Positions 33,720-42,477 of a stretch of DNA of 64,000 nt are shown piece by piece (position 1 is the first letter of the stretch; the number at the start of each line of letters is the position of its first letter). The position numbers and the translations under genes were made by a program. Under the pieces are notes generated by a model. The model ran no database searches. It was not told the origin of the DNA and saw only the letters and a list, made by a program, of their open reading frames with translations. Source of the stretch: Geomobilibacter sp964432205 (GTDB taxonomy: Bacteria > Desulfobacterota > Desulfuromonadia > Geobacterales > DSM-12255); assembly GCA_964432205.1 (NCBI GenBank), contig CAYSMK010000007.1, positions 1 to 64,000 of the forward strand. The letters run 5' to 3'.

Positions 33720-34904
33720 ATGCCCATAACAACCACCATCATCCTCGGCCGCGGCGAAGAGCGGCGCGTCAGGGGAGGTCATCCCTGGGTCTTCAGCAAC
33801 GAGATCCGCGAACTGCGCGGCGACCGGCAACCGGGCGCGGCTGCCGAGTTCCTCTCGGCCGGCGGCGATTTCATCGGCATCGGTTACTACAATCCCCACT
33901 CCCTGATTGCCGGCAGGATTCTGACCCGTACGCGTGCCGACATCGACACGGTCGACTTCTTCCGGCAGCGCTTGACTAGTGCCCTGGCATACCGGCACGC
34001 CCGCTACCCCATGCTGGCAACCTTCCGTCTGGTGCACGGCGAAGGGGATCTGCTTCCCGGCCTGGTGGTGGACAAATACGGCGACTTCCTGTCGGTGCAG
34101 TTCCTGACCCAGGGGATGGAGACCCGCCGCGATCTGATCTGCGCCGCCCTCTCCGAACTGCTGAAACCAAAGGGGATTGTGGCCCGGAACGACGTGGCCG
34201 TGCGGAACCTGGAGGGGTTGCGGGAAACGGTGGAGGTAATTGCCGGGGAGATCCCGGAGATGGTGGAGATTGCCGAAAATGGTCTCCGCTTCAGCGTTGA
34301 CCTGCTCGGCGGCCAGAAGACCGGCCATTTCCTGGACCAGAAGGAAAACCACCTGCTCCTGAAGCCGCTGGTGGCGGGAAAGGAGATGCTGGACTGCTTC
34401 TGCTATGCCGGCAGCTGGGGGGTGCACGCTGCGGCCTTCGGCGCCCAATCGGTGACCTGCCTGGACATCTCGGCCAAGGCCACAGCCCTGGCCGCGCACC
34501 ACGCCACGCTGAACGGTGTCGGCGACCGGGTTACCGTCGAGACGGTCGACGCCTTCGAGCGGCTGCGGAGCCTGAAGCATGAAGGCCGCCGCTTCGGGGT
34601 GATCGTCATGGACCCTCCCGCATTTGTAAAAAACAAGAAGCAGCTGAAAGAAGCGGAGAAGGGGTACCTGACCGTCAACCGTCGCGCCATGGAACTCCTG
34701 GACGACGGCGGCTGCCTGATCACCTGCTCCTGCTCGTTCCATATGCAGCGGGAACAGTTCCGGGAGATCCTGGTCCAGGCGGCCCGCCAGGCCGGTCGCA
34801 GCATGCGGCTGCTCGGGGTGCACACCCAGGCTGCTGACCATCCGGTGCTGCTGGCCGTACCGGAAACCGAGTACCTGAAGTGCGTGGTGCTGCAGGCGGT
34901 CTGA
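33720..34904 (+). CDS. rlmI: Class I SAM-dependent rRNA methyltransferase, RlmI type
   Basis: The protein has 394 residues. An N-terminal PUA-like domain (1-75) has RRVRGGHPWVFSNEI. The middle has PGLVVDKYGDFLSVQ and VRNLEGL, and the Rossmann methyltransferase domain (about 195-394) has GGQKTGHFLDQKENH, MLDCFCYAGSWGVHAA (motif I), MDPPAFVKNKKQL (catalytic DPP) and LLDDGGCLITCSCS. RlmI methylates C1962 of 23S rRNA in E. coli; members of this family without exact orthology may methylate another cytosine. The gene has an AGGAG RBS directly after the arsR terminator. Confidence 0.9.
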   Translation: MPITTTIILGRGEERRVRGGHPWVFSNEIRELRGDRQPGAAAEFLSAGGDFIGIGYYNPHSLIAGRILTRTRADIDTVDFFRQRLTSALAYRHARYPMLATFRLVHGEGDLLPGLVVDKYGDFLSVQFLTQGMETRRDLICAALSELLKPKGIVARNDVAVRNLEGLRETVEVIAGEIPEMVEIAENGLRFSVDLLGGQKTGHFLDQKENHLLLKPLVAGKEMLDCFCYAGSWGVHAAAFGAQSVTCLDISAKATALAAHHATLNGVGDRVTVETVDAFERLRSLKHEGRRFGVIVMDPPAFVKNKKQLKEAEKGYLTVNRRAMELLDDGGCLITCSCSFHMQREQFREILVQAARQAGRSMRLLGVHTQAADHPVLLAVPETEYLKCVVLQAV

Positions 34905-34913
34905 TCCGCACCC

Positions 34914-35717
34914 TTACCCCGCCACCCCGTAGATTACCTCGTAGGTGGCCGGGATGGCTCCCTTGACGGCATACTCGCGCTGGTAATGGTCCATCATTGC
35001 CAGCATCACCCGCCGCTCCGCCAGACCCCGCCCCGGCATCTGTGCCGCATTCCCCGCCCCGATCCGCCGGATGGCACGCAGGAGGTGCGGCACATCCTGA
35101 TGGATCTCAACTTCCAGTTCCGAGACAAGGTACTCCGGTGCAAGACCGGCACTCCGTAACGCCCGCTCCACGTCGGCAGCACTCTTGAAGCGGTGGGTCC
35201 GGTCAATCGCCCCGCCCCCGACTGCCGTCACCGCGGCCCGATAGGAGGTGCGCAACTCGAAGAGGGTCTGTTCGCCGAACAGGGCAAAGCAGAACCGCCC
35301 GCCCGGCACGAGCACGCGCCGCACCTCGCCGAAGGCCCGTTCCAGCCCCTCCAGCCACTGCAGGGTGGAGGTCGACACCACCAGATCGAGACAGGCATCG
35401 CCAACGGGGAGTGCTTCGGCATCGGCTGTGACAAAGTCCACCCGGCCGGTCGCCATGAGCCGCTCCCGGGCCGTCATCGCCATGCCCAGGGCGAGATCGA
35501 GCCCGGTCAACCGGGCCATGGGATAGCGGGCCGCCAGCATCTGCAGCAAGACGCCGGTGCCGGAGCCGATGTCAATCACCCGGGCTATTCCGCTCCCAGC
35601 GGGCAGGAGGTCGGCAAAGCGCTCCAGCACCCGCTTCTGGACCACGGCATGGCGGTCGTAGTCACCGGCCCGGGCATGGAACGAGTTGCATACCCGCCGA
35701 CGGTCAATTCCCGGCAT
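34914..35717 (-). CDS. bioC: Malonyl-ACP O-methyltransferase
   Basis: The start chosen is the ATG at 35717, behind GGAGAGG and inside the last codons of bioH. A longer frame to 35885 is the shadow of bioH. The product has 267 residues. N-terminal RRRVCNSFHARAGDYDRHAVVQKRVL is typical of BioC. SAM-binding motif I is VIDIGSGTGVLLQML, followed by ADAEALPVGDACLDLVVSTSTLQWLEGL. The enzyme methylates malonyl-ACP so that fatty-acid synthesis can build the pimeloyl chain of biotin. It is the last gene of bioF-bioH-bioC. Confidence 0.93.
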   Translation of the reverse strand: MPGIDRRRVCNSFHARAGDYDRHAVVQKRVLERFADLLPAGSGIARVIDIGSGTGVLLQMLAARYPMARLTGLDLALGMAMTARERLMATGRVDFVTADAEALPVGDACLDLVVSTSTLQWLEGLERAFGEVRRVLVPGGRFCFALFGEQTLFELRTSYRAAVTAVGGGAIDRTHRFKSAADVERALRSAGLAPEYLVSELEVEIHQDVPHLLRAIRRIGAGNAAQMPGRGLAERRVMLAMMDHYQREYAVKGAIPATYEVIYGVAG

Positions 35718-36531
35718 AGACCCTCTCCAGGAAACGGGCGAGAAACGGGTCGAACAGGTCGGGGTTTGAGATGAACGGGGCATGGCCGTATCCCTCGAGC
35801 AGTACCAGGGTGGCATCGGGCAGCTGCCCGGCCATGAAGTGCGATGCACCGGGGAGACAGATGCTGTCGGCAGTCCCGTGCACAAGCAGAACAGGCCGGT
35901 CTATCCCGGCCAGCACGGGGCGCTGGTCGGCCTCGGTGAGGGCTGCCAGCGCCTTCAGCGCCGCCTCCGGTTCAGGCCGGCGGCCGGGGATGACGATCTC
36001 CCGCACCACCCGCTGGTACTGCTCACCCACCAGTTCCCCCTCGACGAACATGTTCTTGAAGAAATCCCCCATGGTCCGGGAATAGTCACGTTTCAACCTG
36101 AGCGCCATTCCCCTCGCCTCGACCGACGCAAGGCCGAACGGGTAATCGGCCGCAGCCGTAAAACGGGGCGTTCCCCCCACCAGGACCAGTGCCGCTATCC
36201 GTTCCCGTAGCGCTGGGAATGCCTCCAGCACCACCTGCGCCCCCATGGACCAGCCGACCAGGGTCGCCCCCTCCAGGTCCAACGAGGTAAAGAGTGCGAC
36301 CAGATCGTTGGCGAAATCGGCCATGCTGAGTGACGGTGCCGATCCCGGACCGGAACGGCCGTGGCCCCGCAGGTCGGGGACAATCACCTGCCAGTCGCGG
36401 GCAAAGGCTTCGGCCTGGACATGCCAGACCCGGCCGCTCATGGCCCAGCCATGGACGAAGACCAGCGGCCGGCCACGGCCGGCGGTCTCGTAAGAGAGGG
36501 GAGTGTTGTCTGCAGCAGTAATAACGGGCAT
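35704..36531 (-). CDS. bioH: Pimeloyl-ACP methyl ester carboxylesterase
   Basis: The protein has 275 residues, an alpha/beta hydrolase. The oxyanion region is FVHGWAMSG, the nucleophile elbow GWSMG, and the likely catalytic Asp and His are in LVHGTADSICL and EGYGHAPFI. In this position between bioF and bioC it most likely removes the methyl group from pimeloyl-ACP methyl ester, ending chain elongation. The family is broad, so the context carries much of the call. Overlaps bioC by 14 nt. Confidence 0.88.
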   Translation of the reverse strand: MPVITAADNTPLSYETAGRGRPLVFVHGWAMSGRVWHVQAEAFARDWQVIVPDLRGHGRSGPGSAPSLSMADFANDLVALFTSLDLEGATLVGWSMGAQVVLEAFPALRERIAALVLVGGTPRFTAAADYPFGLASVEARGMALRLKRDYSRTMGDFFKNMFVEGELVGEQYQRVVREIVIPGRRPEPEAALKALAALTEADQRPVLAGIDRPVLLVHGTADSICLPGASHFMAGQLPDATLVLLEGYGHAPFISNPDLFDPFLARFLERVYAGN

Positions 36532-36549
36532 GAATCGAGTCCGGGGAGG

Positions 36550-37740
36550 TCAGCCGATGACGGCCAGGTGCCGGCCAATGCGGATGATTGCAGCAAGGGC
36601 TGCGGAGAGCTCTTCGTCGCTGTGGGTCGCCATCAGGGTGCAGCGGAGCCGGCAGCTGCCGGCCGGCACCGTCGGGGGACGAATCCCCTGGACAAAGAAT
36701 CCTTCTTCCAGCAGGAGGCGGGAAAACTCCATGGTAGGGGCAGGTTCCCCCACCAGTATCGGCACGATCTGGGTGGAACTCCCCATGGTATCAAAGCCGG
36801 CCCCGGCAAGGGTTGCCCGGAACTGTTCGGCATGCCGTGCCAGACGTTCCCGGAGCATAGCGCCTTCCGGGCTGTCCACCAGGTCAATGGCGGCCAGGGA
36901 TGCCGCCAGGACTGCCGGCGGCAGCGAGGTGGAGAAGATATAGCTTCGGGCCTTGTTACGCAAGTAATCGACGATCTCGGCAGAGGCAGCGGCATAGGCG
37001 CCGAAGCTCCCCAGCCCCTTGCCCAGGGTTCCCATCTGAATATCCACGGCGCCGGCCACGCCGCACAGTTCTACGCTCCCCCGACCGCCGGCACCGATAA
37101 CGCCGGTACCGTGGGCGTCGTCCACCATGAGCAGGGCGCCGAACTCCCGCTTTATGTCCGCCAGTTCCTCGAGCGGCGCCAGATCGCCATCCATGCTGAA
37201 GACGCCGTCGGTGACGATCAGTTGCCGGCCCCGCCCCCGATTCTTTTCCATCAGCCGGCGCAGCGCGGCCATGTCGTTGTGGGTGTAACGGACCACCTCG
37301 GCCCGGGATAAAAGACAACCGTCCACGATGCTGGCATGGTTCAACCGGTCCGAGTAGACCGTGTCACCCCGCCCCACCAGGGCCTGGATGATACCCACAT
37401 TGGCCGGATAGCCGCCGTTGAAGACTATGGCCCCTTCGGTTCCCTTGAAGCGGGCCAGCCGCTCCTCCAGTGCCCGGTGGAGTTCCATGGTGCCGGAGAC
37501 CAGGCGGGCCGCGCCGCTGGATACCCCATAGCGTTCCACGGCCTTGATGGAGGCTTCCTTGAGGCGGGGATGATCCGCCAGCCCCAGGTAGTTGTTGGAA
37601 CAGAGCAGCAGGACTTCGCGGCCGTCCAGGGAGACATGGCTCCCCTGGCTGCCTGCCACCAGGCGCTCGCGGCGATGGAGCCCGCGCGCCTTCAGGTCGG
37701 CCAGTTCAGCGGCAAAGGTACGAAATGATGTTTCAGTCAT
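36550..37740 (-). CDS. bioF: 8-amino-7-oxononanoate synthase
   Basis: The start chosen is the ATG at 37740; seven further codons upstream are open. The product has 396 residues, a PLP-dependent alpha-oxoamine synthase. It has LLCSNNYLGLADHP, GYPANVGIIQALVG, DGVFSMDGDLAPLEEL, LMVDDAHGTGVIG and the PLP lysine segment MGTLGKGLGSFGAYAA. It condenses pimeloyl-ACP with alanine in the first step of the biotin ring pathway. No bioA, bioD or bioB is in the window. Confidence 0.95.
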   Translation of the reverse strand: MTETSFRTFAAELADLKARGLHRRERLVAGSQGSHVSLDGREVLLLCSNNYLGLADHPRLKEASIKAVERYGVSSGAARLVSGTMELHRALEERLARFKGTEGAIVFNGGYPANVGIIQALVGRGDTVYSDRLNHASIVDGCLLSRAEVVRYTHNDMAALRRLMEKNRGRGRQLIVTDGVFSMDGDLAPLEELADIKREFGALLMVDDAHGTGVIGAGGRGSVELCGVAGAVDIQMGTLGKGLGSFGAYAAASAEIVDYLRNKARSYIFSTSLPPAVLAASLAAIDLVDSPEGAMLRERLARHAEQFRATLAGAGFDTMGSSTQIVPILVGEPAPTMEFSRLLLEEGFFVQGIRPPTVPAGSCRLRCTLMATHSDEELSAALAAIIRIGRHLAVIG

Positions 37741-37796
37741 AATAGTCCGCTTGTAGCACAATCAGCCGGATTCGTCAACCAACACTACAAAACAGG

Positions 37797-38669
37797 TTAA
37801 CAACCACACTTCCCTTGATGGAGGGCATATCTGTCGATAATCCAGCGGGCAATGCTCCTCTTGGGGGGAATGTAGTCAGGCATGGCCGTCGGGCAGAACC
37901 AGCGGGCATCTTCCAGTTCCTTATGGTCGACCCGCAGTTCGCCGCCGGCGTAGTCGGCAACAAACCCGGCCATCAGCTGGCTGGGGAACGGCCAGTTCTG
38001 GCTCCCCACATAGCGCACCCCTGTCACCTCGATCCCGGTTTCCTCCAGCACCTCCCGGTGCACGCACTCCTCCAGCGATTCGCCCATATCGAGAAAGCCC
38101 GCCACCAGGCCGTAGCGCCCCGGCGGCCACTCAGCCTTCCGCGTCAGGAGAAATTCGTCCTGACGCCGGACCAGGACAATGATGCAGGGATGAATCGCGG
38201 GAAAATGCTCGTGGCCACAGCCATCGCACCGCATCCCCCAGTTGCCGGAATTCGCGGAAAGGGAGGCGCCGCACCTGGAGCAGTAACGGCTCTGCTGCTG
38301 CCAGTAGAGCACCTGCTTGGCAAAGCCGCCCAGGGTGAGGATGGGGTCGGGGATCCGCTCTTCAAACGCGTTGAACGGCTCGCAGAGCCATCCCGTCGGC
38401 AGTTGGAGATCGCGGCTGATGGCACGGGCAAAGAGGGGCATCCCCTGCCAGGTTCCCAACCGGACGGGTGGCGCATCGCCGATACCGGCGGCATCGTGGC
38501 CGGCCGGGAGTGCCAGACCGTGTTCGCCAGGAACCAGGGCCAGCCCATTCCCCTGGATCAACAGCCAGAATCCGTCGCCGGACGGTGGCACGGTATCGGG
38601 CGTGGCCGGGACGAAGTCGTTGGCGATCATAGTGTGGTTGAACGGCAGATTGACCGTGTCTGGATACAT
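37797..38669 (-). CDS. nudC: NADH pyrophosphatase / RNA decapping Nudix hydrolase
   Basis: The start chosen is the ATG at 38669 with GGAGG upstream; the frame open to 38741 has no RBS. The product has 290 residues. A zinc ribbon (CSRCGASL and CDGCGHEHFP) precedes the Nudix box GFLDMGESLEECVHREVLEETGIEV, and SQNWPFPSQLM is the motif that marks the NADH pyrophosphatase subfamily. NudC hydrolyses NADH and removes NAD caps from RNA. It lies upstream of bioF with the same orientation. Confidence 0.93.
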   Translation of the reverse strand: MYPDTVNLPFNHTMIANDFVPATPDTVPPSGDGFWLLIQGNGLALVPGEHGLALPAGHDAAGIGDAPPVRLGTWQGMPLFARAISRDLQLPTGWLCEPFNAFEERIPDPILTLGGFAKQVLYWQQQSRYCSRCGASLSANSGNWGMRCDGCGHEHFPAIHPCIIVLVRRQDEFLLTRKAEWPPGRYGLVAGFLDMGESLEECVHREVLEETGIEVTGVRYVGSQNWPFPSQLMAGFVADYAGGELRVDHKELEDARWFCPTAMPDYIPPKRSIARWIIDRYALHQGKCGC

Positions 38670-38798
38670 GGGAACCTCCGGAGAATTCAAAGTTTCAGTA
38701 GGATACCAACAGTCGACGCAACAGGAAAGAGGCGATTTCATTTTATCAAGGTTGTGCTATGCTTGCCCGATCAAAGCCACTACGAGGATACAGTATTC

Positions 38799-39461
38799 AT
38801 GCCGCTCATAGCTCCCCTCCGCATCCTGACGCTCCTGATCCTGGCAGTTGCGTCCGGTGCCGCCGCATCCGAACTGAAGATCGGCGACTTTTCCGACAGC
38901 GACCTGAGCGGCTGGGAAGACAAGGTGTTCAAAGGGAAGACCGTCTACACCCTGGTGCCGGAAAACGGCAAGACCGTTCTGCAGGCCCAGAGCAAGAAAG
39001 CCGCGTCGGGGCTTGTCCGCAAGATGACCATCGATCTGAAGAAATACCCGCTCCTCCGCTGGTCGTGGAAGGTACGGGCCCCGCTGAAGGGTGAAGATGT
39101 GACGGTAAAGAAGGGCGACGACTTCGTGGCCAGGGTGTACGTGGCGTTCCCCCGTAGCTTCTGGCGAACGCGGGCCATCAACTATGTCTGGTCGGCCAGG
39201 ATGCCCAAGGGGAGTTCGGCACCGAGCCCCTACACGGGGAACGTCATGATTATGGCGACCGAATCGGGAAGCGACAAGGCGGGAACGTGGGTACACGAGG
39301 AGCGGAACGTCCTTGATGACTATCGGCAACTCTTCGGCGAAGAGCCACCGGTCGTTGGCGGGGTGGCTGTCATGACCGACACCGACAACACGGGCGAGGA
39401 GGCAACGGCCTGGTACGGTGACATCACCATGCACGGCAAACAGAACGGGACGCCCCACTGA
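38799..39461 (+). CDS. DUF3047-family secreted protein
   Basis: The start is the ATG at 38799 (RBS ACGAGGA). The product has 220 residues with a signal peptide (LRILTLLILAVASGAAA, cleavage near 23). The mature part has the DUF3047 block LSGWEDKVFKGKTVYTLV, YPLLRWSWKV, GDDFVARVYVAFP, INYVWSA and NVLDDYRQLFGEEPP, which fits a beta-sandwich. The function of the family is unknown. It is divergent from nudC and converges on the YtxH gene. Confidence 0.88.
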   Translation: MPLIAPLRILTLLILAVASGAAASELKIGDFSDSDLSGWEDKVFKGKTVYTLVPENGKTVLQAQSKKAASGLVRKMTIDLKKYPLLRWSWKVRAPLKGEDVTVKKGDDFVARVYVAFPRSFWRTRAINYVWSARMPKGSSAPSPYTGNVMIMATESGSDKAGTWVHEERNVLDDYRQLFGEEPPVVGGVAVMTDTDNTGEEATAWYGDITMHGKQNGTPH

Positions 39462-39624
39462 GCGCCCCGTTCCGAACAGCTAGTTTCCGTCCGGAAAGGG
39501 CTCTTTTTCGCCCTGGCGGTGTCAATCTGCGGGATAGCTTGTGCGGCGTACAGTAGTACGCCTCCGCGCAATCCCTTGATTTCCTTGCCAGGACGAAAAA
39601 TTCCTCCTTTCCGATTCGGAAACT
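39462..39624. repeat. Structured intergenic element after DUF3047, with further dyads
   Basis: Between the DUF3047 stop and the long hairpin are several short dyads: TTTCCGTCCGGAAA near 39483-39496, GGCGTAC/GTACGCC near 39547-39564, and a GGAAACT copy at 39618-39624. The stretch looks like a palindrome-rich repeat of about 200 nt together with the hairpin at 39625-39663. No gene is visible. Confidence 0.5.
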
Positions 39625-39663
39625 GGTCGTTTTCCATCCGGAGTTTCCGGATGGAAAACGACC
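39625..39663. terminator. Perfect 17-bp hairpin between convergent genes
   Basis: Arms of 17 nt at 39625-39641 and 39647-39663 pair perfectly around a 5-nt loop. There is no T-run on either side, so it is either a bidirectional terminator or part of the palindromic element beside it. It ends 1 nt before the YtxH stop codon. Confidence 0.6.
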
Positions 39664-39664
39664 G

Positions 39665-40015
39665 TCAACCGATCAGCTTGGCCAACCGGCTCTTCTGTTT
39701 TTCCAGCTTCTGCTGACCGTCCTCGATAACGTTGAGCAGTTCCCGCTTGGCGTCGTAGGCCAGGTCCTTCCCCTTGTCCAGGATCTCCTCGGCCTTCTCC
39801 CCCACGCTTTCCACCATATCGTGCACACTGCCGGAAAAATCGTCGATCACATCACCGGCACGGCGCTTGACCTTGTTGGTGTAGCGGGAAATGTCCCGTC
39901 GGGTTTTCCGGCCTGACTGGGGGGCATAGAGCAGTGCCACTCCGGCACCGATGATACCACCCGCCACAAGCATGAGAGCACCGACAACCGCAGCGTTATT
40001 GTTCCTATCTTCCAT
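39665..40015 (-). CDS. YtxH-domain membrane protein
   Basis: The start chosen is the ATG at 40015, behind AGGAGG; a GTG two codons earlier is less likely. The product has 116 residues. One membrane segment at about 9-30 (VVGALMLVAGGIIGAGVALLYAP) is followed by the YtxH signature APQSGRKTRRDI, then a long helical amphipathic region. Members are often stress-induced; function is unclear. It is divergent from the FAD-enzyme gene. Confidence 0.88.
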   Translation of the reverse strand: MEDRNNNAAVVGALMLVAGGIIGAGVALLYAPQSGRKTRRDISRYTNKVKRRAGDVIDDFSGSVHDMVESVGEKAEEILDKGKDLAYDAKRELLNVIEDGQQKLEKQKSRLAKLIG

Positions 40016-40185
40016 GGTCACATCCTCCTGTCAGTTGTTCTGGAGAGATTGTACCGGAAATTCCCCGGGTGTAAACAGGCCGGATTGCAATCAGTCTCCT
40101 GCCTGATACACGGCATTATTGCCTTAATTAACCAACGGAGTATAGTAGCTATATCTTCATTGTCCAGTATCGCGAGGAGTAAACC

Positions 40186-41289
40186 ATGCCAACTATCCAT
40201 GATGTACTGATTGTCGGCGGCGGCCCGGCCGGGGTAGCTGCCGCCTACCTGTGCCACAAATACGGCCTGTCCTACCTGGTACTCGAGTCCGGCAAGACGG
40301 TTTTCCAGGGAATCGCCAACACGTACCCTGAAGGAAAGCACGTCTACGCCTCGAAACCGAAAGACGCCCCGGAACCCTTTCTGGTTGATGAGTTGCGACC
40401 ACCCGACAAGCCGGTAACGGTCGAAAACTACATCCAGTACGTACAGCACTTCGTACAGCATGAAAACCTGAATGTCCAGACCGACGTGGCCTTTGAGGAT
40501 ATGAGGGACGAGCGCGACGGCCTGGCCGTCATCACCAGCCACGGCACCTTCAAAGGAAAGAAGGTTGTCCTGGCCTTCGGCAGCAACATCCCCCGCGAAC
40601 TTTCGGTCTACGGGGACGCCAAGATGGTGGCCAAGTCCCTGGAAGACGCGGCCAAGTATGTCGGGGTCAGAACCGTGGTGATTGGTGGCGGCAACACGGC
40701 AGCTGACGTGATCATCGCCATTCTCAAGGCCAAGCGCCAGGCAAACGACACGCATCCGGTCTACTGGGCCCATATGGCCGAGACCTTTGACGTAAACAAG
40801 GAGACGGCCCAGCGACTGGGAGAAGAGATCCTCCTGGGCGGCAACATCCGGTTACTGCCTGGAGCCACCCCGCGTATCGGCGAAGTGGACGAAGAAGGTG
40901 TCGACCGCCTGGTAATCCGGATCAACGAGTTCAAACAGGAGGACGGCATCGAGATCTACCATGCCATGAGCTTCCCGATGAAGCATGTCATTGCCTGCAT
41001 AGGCTCCCAGGGACCGGTACCGATCTTCGACAAGCTCGGCATCCAGACCATTGCCTGCACTTCCGGGGTCTGCAAGATCGCCAAGGAAGGGGATCGCCTG
41101 GTGCTCCTCACCTCCGAGTTCGAGTCGACCCGCAAGGGGGTTTACGTCGTTGGCGGAGCGATTTCGCCGTCTTTCATGAAGATCAGCGAGGGAGCGATCC
41201 AGGAAGAACGGCACCCCAACCTGATCTACACCGCCATCAACGATGCCTACCACGTTATGACGGCGATCAAGGAGAAACTGGGCAAGTAA
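40186..41289 (+). CDS. FAD-dependent NAD(P)-disulfide-reductase-like protein, YpdA type
   Basis: The protein has 367 residues. A FAD-binding motif (VLIVGGGPAGVAAAYL) at the N-terminus and an NAD(P) motif (VVIGGGNTAADVIIAI) near residue 167-185 fit the thioredoxin-reductase-like fold, but no CxxC redox site is visible. The middle has TYPEGKHVYASKP and VENYIQYVQHFVQH, and the end ESTRKGVYVVGGAISPSFMKISEGAIQE, which resemble the YpdA/bacillithiol-disulfide-reductase group. Its reductant partner in this host is unknown. The RBS is CGAGGAGT. Confidence 0.85.
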   Translation: MPTIHDVLIVGGGPAGVAAAYLCHKYGLSYLVLESGKTVFQGIANTYPEGKHVYASKPKDAPEPFLVDELRPPDKPVTVENYIQYVQHFVQHENLNVQTDVAFEDMRDERDGLAVITSHGTFKGKKVVLAFGSNIPRELSVYGDAKMVAKSLEDAAKYVGVRTVVIGGGNTAADVIIAILKAKRQANDTHPVYWAHMAETFDVNKETAQRLGEEILLGGNIRLLPGATPRIGEVDEEGVDRLVIRINEFKQEDGIEIYHAMSFPMKHVIACIGSQGPVPIFDKLGIQTIACTSGVCKIAKEGDRLVLLTSEFESTRKGVYVVGGAISPSFMKISEGAIQEERHPNLIYTAINDAYHVMTAIKEKLGK

Positions 41290-41297
41290 CCCGGACC

Positions 41298-41328
41298 AGT
41301 GGCGGGCGGCCACTGGCCGCCCGCCACT
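41298..41328 (+). terminator. GC-rich hairpin after the FAD-enzyme gene
   Basis: A perfect 14-bp stem (41298-41311 with 41315-41328, AGTGGCGGGCGGCC) has a 3-nt loop and begins 9 nt after the stop codon. No T-run follows, so termination may be factor-dependent. Confidence 0.6.
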
Positions 41329-41415
41329 GCCTCCACCCACCTGAATAGTCCCGATATTTTCGCCATGGATAGCCGGATAATTGTTATTGCAAGATTTGCA
41401 GGAGGTATGCTAACC

Positions 41416-41448
41416 ATGCCTTATTACTCTTTGCAGGAGCCTTCATAA
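41416..41448 (+). CDS. Possible 10-residue leader peptide before aguA
   Basis: An ATG at 41416 has GGAGG 10 nt upstream and encodes MPYYSLQEPS, stopping 3 nt before the aguA start. It could couple translation to aguA. No arginine or other amino-acid run points to attenuation, so this remains only a possibility. Confidence 0.3.
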   Translation: MPYYSLQEPS

Positions 41449-41451
41449 TCG

Positions 41452-42477
41452 ATGACCACACGTTGTTTGCCAGCCGAGTGGGCGGAACAGGACGGCGTTC
41501 TCCTGGCCTGGCCTCACCGGGAAAGCGACTGGGCACCGTGCCTGGACGCCGTCGAACCGGTATTCTGCAGCATCGCCACAACCATAAGCCGATTTGAGTC
41601 AGTTCTCATCGCTGCACCCGACCAGGCCAGAGTCCATACCATGCTCAAGCAGGCCGGGGCAGCGTTGGAACAGGTCAGAATCGTCGGGATTCCCACCAAT
41701 GACACCTGGAGCCGGGACTTCGGCCCGATCACCGTCCACGATAACGGCACGCCGCTCCTTCTCGATTTTGGTTTCAACGGCTGGGGGCTCAAATTCGCCG
41801 CCAACCTGGATAACCAGGTGACCAGCCTCCTGGCGGAAGCCGGGGCTTTCAGGGCGAAGCGACGCACCGTCGGCATGGTCCTTGAGGGTGGAAGCATCGA
41901 AAGCGACGGCTGTGGGACCATCCTGACCACTGCCGAGTGCCTCCTGAATGCGAACCGCAACCCCCATCTGTCGCGAAAAGAGATCGAGCTGACACTGGGA
42001 GAGGAGTTCGGCGCCGACCGCTTTCTCTGGCTGGAAAACGGCTACCTGGCCGGTGACGACACCGACTCCCATATCGACACCCTGGCCCGTCTCTGCCCCG
42101 ACGACACGATCCTGTACGTCGCCTGCGACGACACCGGCGACGAGCACCACCATGCCCTGGCTGCCATGGCAGAGGAATTGGCAACCATTCGCACGCGCAG
42201 TGGCAATCCGTACCGCCTGATCCCGCTCCCCTGGCCCGCTCCGAGCTTCGACTCGGACGGCGAACGGCTGCCGGCCACCTATGCCAACTTCCTGATCGTC
42301 AACGGTGCCGTGCTGGTTCCGACCTATGCCGACGCACGGGACGAGGAGGCCCTGGCAGCAGTCCGCCTGGCCTTTCCCGATCGGGAGATAATCGGCATCG
42401 ATTGTCGCCCACTCATCCTTCAGCACGGCTCGCTGCACTGCGTCACCATGCAGCTGCCAAGAGGCACCCTGTCATGA
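41452..42477 (+). CDS. aguA: Agmatine deiminase
   Basis: The protein has 341 residues. Family marks are LPAEWAEQDGVLLAWPH near the start, NDTWSRDFGPITV, VLEGGSIESDGCGTILTT, DDTDSHIDTLARL and the C-terminal HGSLHCVTMQLP with the catalytic Cys. It converts agmatine to N-carbamoylputrescine and ammonia. The next gene, overlapping by 4 nt, completes the step to putrescine, so these two give polyamines from arginine after decarboxylation (speA not in the window). Confidence 0.95.
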   Translation: MTTRCLPAEWAEQDGVLLAWPHRESDWAPCLDAVEPVFCSIATTISRFESVLIAAPDQARVHTMLKQAGAALEQVRIVGIPTNDTWSRDFGPITVHDNGTPLLLDFGFNGWGLKFAANLDNQVTSLLAEAGAFRAKRRTVGMVLEGGSIESDGCGTILTTAECLLNANRNPHLSRKEIELTLGEEFGADRFLWLENGYLAGDDTDSHIDTLARLCPDDTILYVACDDTGDEHHHALAAMAEELATIRTRSGNPYRLIPLPWPAPSFDSDGERLPATYANFLIVNGAVLVPTYADARDEEALAAVRLAFPDREIIGIDCRPLILQHGSLHCVTMQLPRGTLS

